From Thermoleophilia bacterium (GTDB taxonomy: Bacteria; Actinomycetota; Thermoleophilia; Miltoncostaeales; Miltoncostaeaceae): DNA of 5,633 nucleotides. The position numbers and the translations under genes were made by a program. This document shows positions 5,516 through 5,633 of the stretch, in pieces. How positions within the stretch are numbered: the first letter of the stretch is position 1; every line of letters starts with the position of its first letter. The notes under the pieces were generated by a model. It saw only the letters and a list, made by a program, of their open reading frames with translations, ran no database searches and was not told the origin of the DNA. The DNA lies in NCBI GenBank assembly GCA_016463385.1, contig JAEMRL010000182.1, forward strand, positions 1 to 5,633. Reading direction: 5' to 3'.

Positions 5516-5633
5516 CAGGCCTGCTCGGTCGCGACGAGCGCGTGCGGGTCGCCGCCGATCGCGATCCGGCTCCCATGCCGGTCGGGATTGCAGACGTCCT
5601 CGGGGAGGTCCGGATTGAGCGCGCGGAAGACGT
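5515..5633 (-). CDS. C-terminal 38 residues of an unrecognised protein, cut by the window edge
   Basis: An open minus-strand frame enters from the right edge and ends at TGA 5517-5515, which overlaps the ATG of the next gene as TGATG. The visible end contains FRALNPDLPEDVCNPDRHG (residues 2-20), then SRIAIGGDPHALVATEQA to the stop. LNPDL recalls the Asn-Pro strand of LysM-like repeats, but too little is visible to support that. Codon use matches its neighbours (G/C-ending). It is probably the upstream member of the same operon; its function cannot be assigned from this piece. Confidence 0.65.
   Translation of the reverse strand, partial: VFRALNPDLPEDVCNPDRHGSRIAIGGDPHALVATEQA

Noticed and set aside
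1..5633. CRISPR arrays, tRNA or rRNA genes, insertion sequences
   Set aside because: No regularly spaced repeats, cloverleaf-like segments, transposase motifs or long terminal inverted repeats were seen.

Overview
The window is very GC-rich, and G or C fills nearly every third codon position in the real genes. GTG starts, genes that overlap by a few bases and strong GGAGG-type ribosome sites fit a high-GC actinobacterium. A Solirubrobacterales/Thermoleophilia-like lineage is a guess from the flavour of the phosphodiester glycosidase and STAS proteins; no taxonomic marker is present.

Layout: the left edge holds the C-terminal part of a plus-strand GT-B glycosyltransferase (1-447). Everything else reads on the minus strand, from right to left: the tail of an unrecognised gene (5633-5515); a 161-residue unrecognised protein (5515-5030); a Tat-signal nitroreductase-like (Acg-type) protein (5058-3817); a 47-codon micro-ORF (3820-3677); a DASS-family (CitT/DiT-like) carboxylate transporter (3684-2215); a 101-bp gap with a palindrome flanked by direct repeats; a STAS-domain protein (2113-1547); a 71-residue unrecognised protein (1550-1335); and a NAGPA-type phosphodiester glycosidase domain protein (1256-423). 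The last of these overlaps the glycosyltransferase tail to tail by 25 bp.

The five genes from 5633 to 2215 are joined by TGATG, a 29-bp overlap, ATGA and an 8-bp overlap, so they look like one translationally coupled transcript. It links an exported or membrane-anchored flavin-fold protein with an organic-acid transporter. The STAS gene and the 71-residue gene form a second coupled pair (ATGA). The glycosidase gene may have its own promoter and could be leaderless. No RNA gene, mobile element, CRISPR array or intrinsic terminator was seen. No stretch over 300 bp lacks a gene. Nothing here amounts to a clear new system; the most interesting parts are the coupled small ORFs of unknown function and the modified STAS protein.
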